From Pseudomonadota bacterium (GTDB lineage: Bacteria > Pseudomonadota > Gammaproteobacteria > Burkholderiales > Rhodocyclaceae), in the NCBI GenBank assembly GCA_021811225.1, contig JAJZPJ010000144.1, positions 1 through 6,713 on the forward strand: 6,713 nt of DNA, given 5' to 3'. Shown piece after piece: positions 6,401 through 6,713 of the stretch (the first letter of the stretch is position 1; each line of letters opens with the position of its first letter). A program made the translations under genes and the position numbers. The notes beneath the pieces were generated by a model. The model was given only the letters and a program-made list of their open reading frames with translations, did not search any database and was not told the origin of the DNA.

Positions 6401-6713
6401 GCCATCGAGAATCCGATGGTGAAAGACACCCACGCCAAGGGGGCGATGTGGACGGAAACCATCGCACCGACGCTCTATGCCTCGGTGGAATACGCGCGCT
6501 ATGCCAACGACTGGTCCTGGACCGAGGCGATCTACGCGCTCCTGATCGAATTCACCGGCAACATCGAGGATAAAGCCATGCAAATTTTTCCGGCGCTGCC
6601 AGGATTGTCCTGGAACGTGCAGAAGACCCCGCAGTTCAACACCCTGTCGCATCGCGCCGTCTCGGGGTTTGAGGTGCGCACCGCGCTCATGCAGTACCCG
6701 CTGTGGACCTTCT
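3464..6713 (+). CDS. Large putative glycan-binding/glycosidase-like tail tip protein fused in frame to a DUF2460 (Dit-like) N terminus; 3' end missing
   Basis: The frame is open from ATG 3464 to the window end (1083 codons, no stop). I do not recognise the first 1038 residues as a named family. Visible layout: beta-rich, Gly/Thr-rich 1-165; a helical hairpin at 175-212 (GDDYLMVSLYHAYLSSGNEK, then KLADRIGHALLDAGRW), of the kind found in alpha/alpha-barrel glycosidases; a GYYDYW-containing linker; beta-rich 267-590 that could be one or two jelly-roll carbohydrate-binding modules (GLWPTINIPAGDVFSSLDVTL onward); an aromatic cluster at 601-633; further helices at about 647-815, including a second TDDWYGYMYRALLS hairpin (707-745); a small Gly-rich beta insert at 827-886; and helices to 1030. 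From Met1039 the sequence reads as a DUF2460 N terminus. No signal peptide is seen. Catalytic residues cannot be assigned; paired Asp at 176/177 and 708/709 are candidates only. The start follows the tape measure stop by three bases and has no clear Shine-Dalgarno, so coupling is likely. Probable role: receptor or capsule recognition at the tail tip. Confidence 0.75.
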   Translation, partial: MGVAPAPRLQLYPTPRVSNGLSDAYTDILGGEPLQSNLCGNNTALNVNGISAVLTVQAGGPTGRQVVIPQSWFGGNVTWVRGLYNPSATPRYQAFMADFTGTDTANYADATQAAVNLYAGGVLSTTVPVLASVPVGTQLQAYYSYRDGTFSVKGQSMEGWPQLHVDPYQGTANDGDDYLMVSLYHAYLSSGNEKYKKLADRIGHALLDAGRWDSNHVRFDIPFSALDGEVGYYDYWAPTTPFTVVNSPAGLEIETTVNSGGPPWNYSGFGLWPTINIPAGDVFSSLDVTLIGDGSGRSVLVNVNTDPAKSTNGDYFRRITMIPTDAHGAVTVSLAQSDFWKVGNVVYDSLHQDYSYIGTYGSNVAALIQAVDAPNRRIRTQFQYDFTGNGYGYAGCYFGAAAQSSAGTSHLNFDFHAAQPGIGTLTAVDANGVSHVVWFAWAAGKNSFAIPWVGSIPMPQCQIYAPVQPCYWGDVPAAGLYWGADQVGFSQSTFAHPVQEFKFDAVGSAITFSIIENSWYAVLQTYPGCTANTVAFDNMRYDSVQTMAGTNPVLLNGVQISFPSNNLNQPYLVTFKEIDFQITLQDGPASDPVRYQGIPRWTYKWTDSLGYIGYGSWRGPSSVGYNWLSGWYWSGIINPDNGRRVSDMMLDFMADSQNQYAAWWPTKLKGPFVPRYGRPSWEALTTQGYIAGTMQPSTYNQWYYPDTDDWYGYMYRALLSVAQFYYYSRSGTAKTILDAWMAWLDQNIVASGSYWAPPSDFYPDGTVGYTYQPVYSFACVAAACIYKYWVDGDAIAFKWYRRMLDSMFAIHRQSATGTLAGIYPTAEGSGYTTASVVFTVNAGATAPTATAFIAGGKVTHYDVTNPGAGITSITCQVTGDGTGAAGNPYLSDDLVGAFSTSHAGWEAAEILNTYGMLINGARAGGTVSFALSPTANDLAAWEGLLAFYQRTSRDTRPSMQTADWIPIHEYRVDPYHNGAAIENPMVKDTHAKGAMWTETIAPTLYASVEYARYANDWSWTEAIYALLIEFTGNIEDKAMQIFPALPGLSWNVQKTPQFNTLSHRAVSGFEVRTALMQYPLWTF
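5942..6121 (+). other. Gly-rich beta module inserted in a helical region of the large tail protein
   Basis: Residues 827-886 of the 3464 ORF read EGSGYTTASVVFTVNAGATA, then TATAFIAGGKVTHYDVTNPGAG and a TGDGTGAAG end. This follows the pattern 'GsGYt.aptvt...Gg.gatata.v.gG.vt.i.vtnpGsGYts.pt', a short beta unit repeated in many phage and viral structural proteins. Here there is about one copy with a degenerate second half (PGAGITSITCQV). It interrupts helices on both sides and so looks like a later insertion. Function unknown; display or adhesion roles are typical guesses. Confidence 0.5.
6566..6577 (+). promoter_or_regulatory. Internal ribosome binding site before the DUF2460-like segment
   Basis: GAGGA at 6566-6570 lies seven bases before ATG 6578. 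A TAA in a different frame (6571-6573) sits four bases before that ATG. The layout looks like an ordinary gene boundary, although the upstream frame runs straight through it as Glu-Asp-Lys-Ala-Met. It could initiate a free Dit-like protein. Confidence 0.5.
6578..6713 (+). CDS. DUF2460 family distal tail (Dit-like) protein, 3' end missing; may be a separate gene or the C-terminal part of the 3464 ORF
   Basis: The 45 visible residues (MQIFPALPGLSWNVQKTP, then QFNTLSHRAVSGFEVR and a YPLWTF ending at the window edge) match the N terminus of DUF2460 phage proteins, which open with 'fP.LpGl.w.v.ktP.f.T....avsG.e.r.a...yPlw.f'. DUF2460 includes the distal tail protein of the Rhodobacter gene transfer agent, so the expected role is the ring that joins tube to tip hub. 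Finding it after the tape measure fits normal gene order, usually followed by hub and NlpC/P60 genes. The odd feature is that it shares its frame with the 1038-codon ORF upstream with no stop between. A GAGGA seven bases before the ATG would allow independent initiation. Either a fusion, a nested short product, or both are compatible with the sequence. The domain call is fairly secure from motif; its status as a separate gene is not. Confidence 0.55.
   Translation, partial: MQIFPALPGLSWNVQKTPQFNTLSHRAVSGFEVRTALMQYPLWTF

Noticed and set aside
6175..6573. 132-codon + strand frame ending in TAA just before ATG 6578
   Set aside because: Its stop is well placed, but the protein (Arg, His, Gly-rich) looks out of frame, while the overlapping frame from 3464 keeps sensible helical sequence to residue 1038. 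The TAA position is kept only as evidence for a possible former gene boundary.
1..6713. tRNA genes, CRISPR arrays, insertion sequences, attachment sites, promoters and rho-independent terminators
   Set aside because: No repeated spacer pattern, inverted terminal repeats, tRNA-like arms or GC hairpin followed by a T run were seen; genes fill the window without gaps.

Overview
The window is a compact, one-directional stretch of a tailed-phage or prophage morphogenesis cluster, of the long non-contractile (siphovirus) tail type. All genes lie on the + strand, back to back or overlapping, with no gap above about 10 bases. There is no integrase, host gene, tRNA, promoter or terminator in view, so the sequence alone does not separate a free phage from a prophage. 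High GC by eye (about 60 percent), GC-rich third positions and the family resemblance of the tail proteins point to a phage of a Gram-negative proteobacterium, most likely a betaproteobacterium. That host call is an inference.

Layout. Bases 1-605 hold the 3' part of the major tail (tube) protein gene. Bases 616-915 encode a small tail assembly chaperone (gpG-like). A second reading frame, -1 to the first, runs to 1166 and carries the gpT-like half with no convincing start of its own. The two are probably joined by programmed -1 frameshifting near a GGGGGAA run at 888-894, which has a strong Shine-Dalgarno-like AAGGAGG ten bases upstream. The tape measure gene (1163-3460, 765 aa) overlaps the end of that frame by ATGA.

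From 3464 one reading frame stays open to the end of the window (more than 1083 codons, no stop). Its first 1038 or so codons encode a large protein that I do not recognise as a named family. It is rich in Trp, Tyr and Gly, with helical hairpins like those of alpha/alpha-barrel glycosidases broken up by beta-rich stretches that look like carbohydrate-binding modules. The last 45 visible codons (from Met1039, base 6578) look like the N terminus of the DUF2460 distal-tail (Dit-like) family. They are in the same frame, behind an internal ATG with a good ribosome binding site.

How they work together. The chaperones load onto the tape measure protein, the tube protein polymerises around it, and the Dit-like ring caps the tip end. 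The most interesting point is that the ring domain appears to be fused behind, or nested in frame within, a huge putative glycan-binding or glycan-cleaving protein. That would place a surface-recognition module on the baseplate hub itself.
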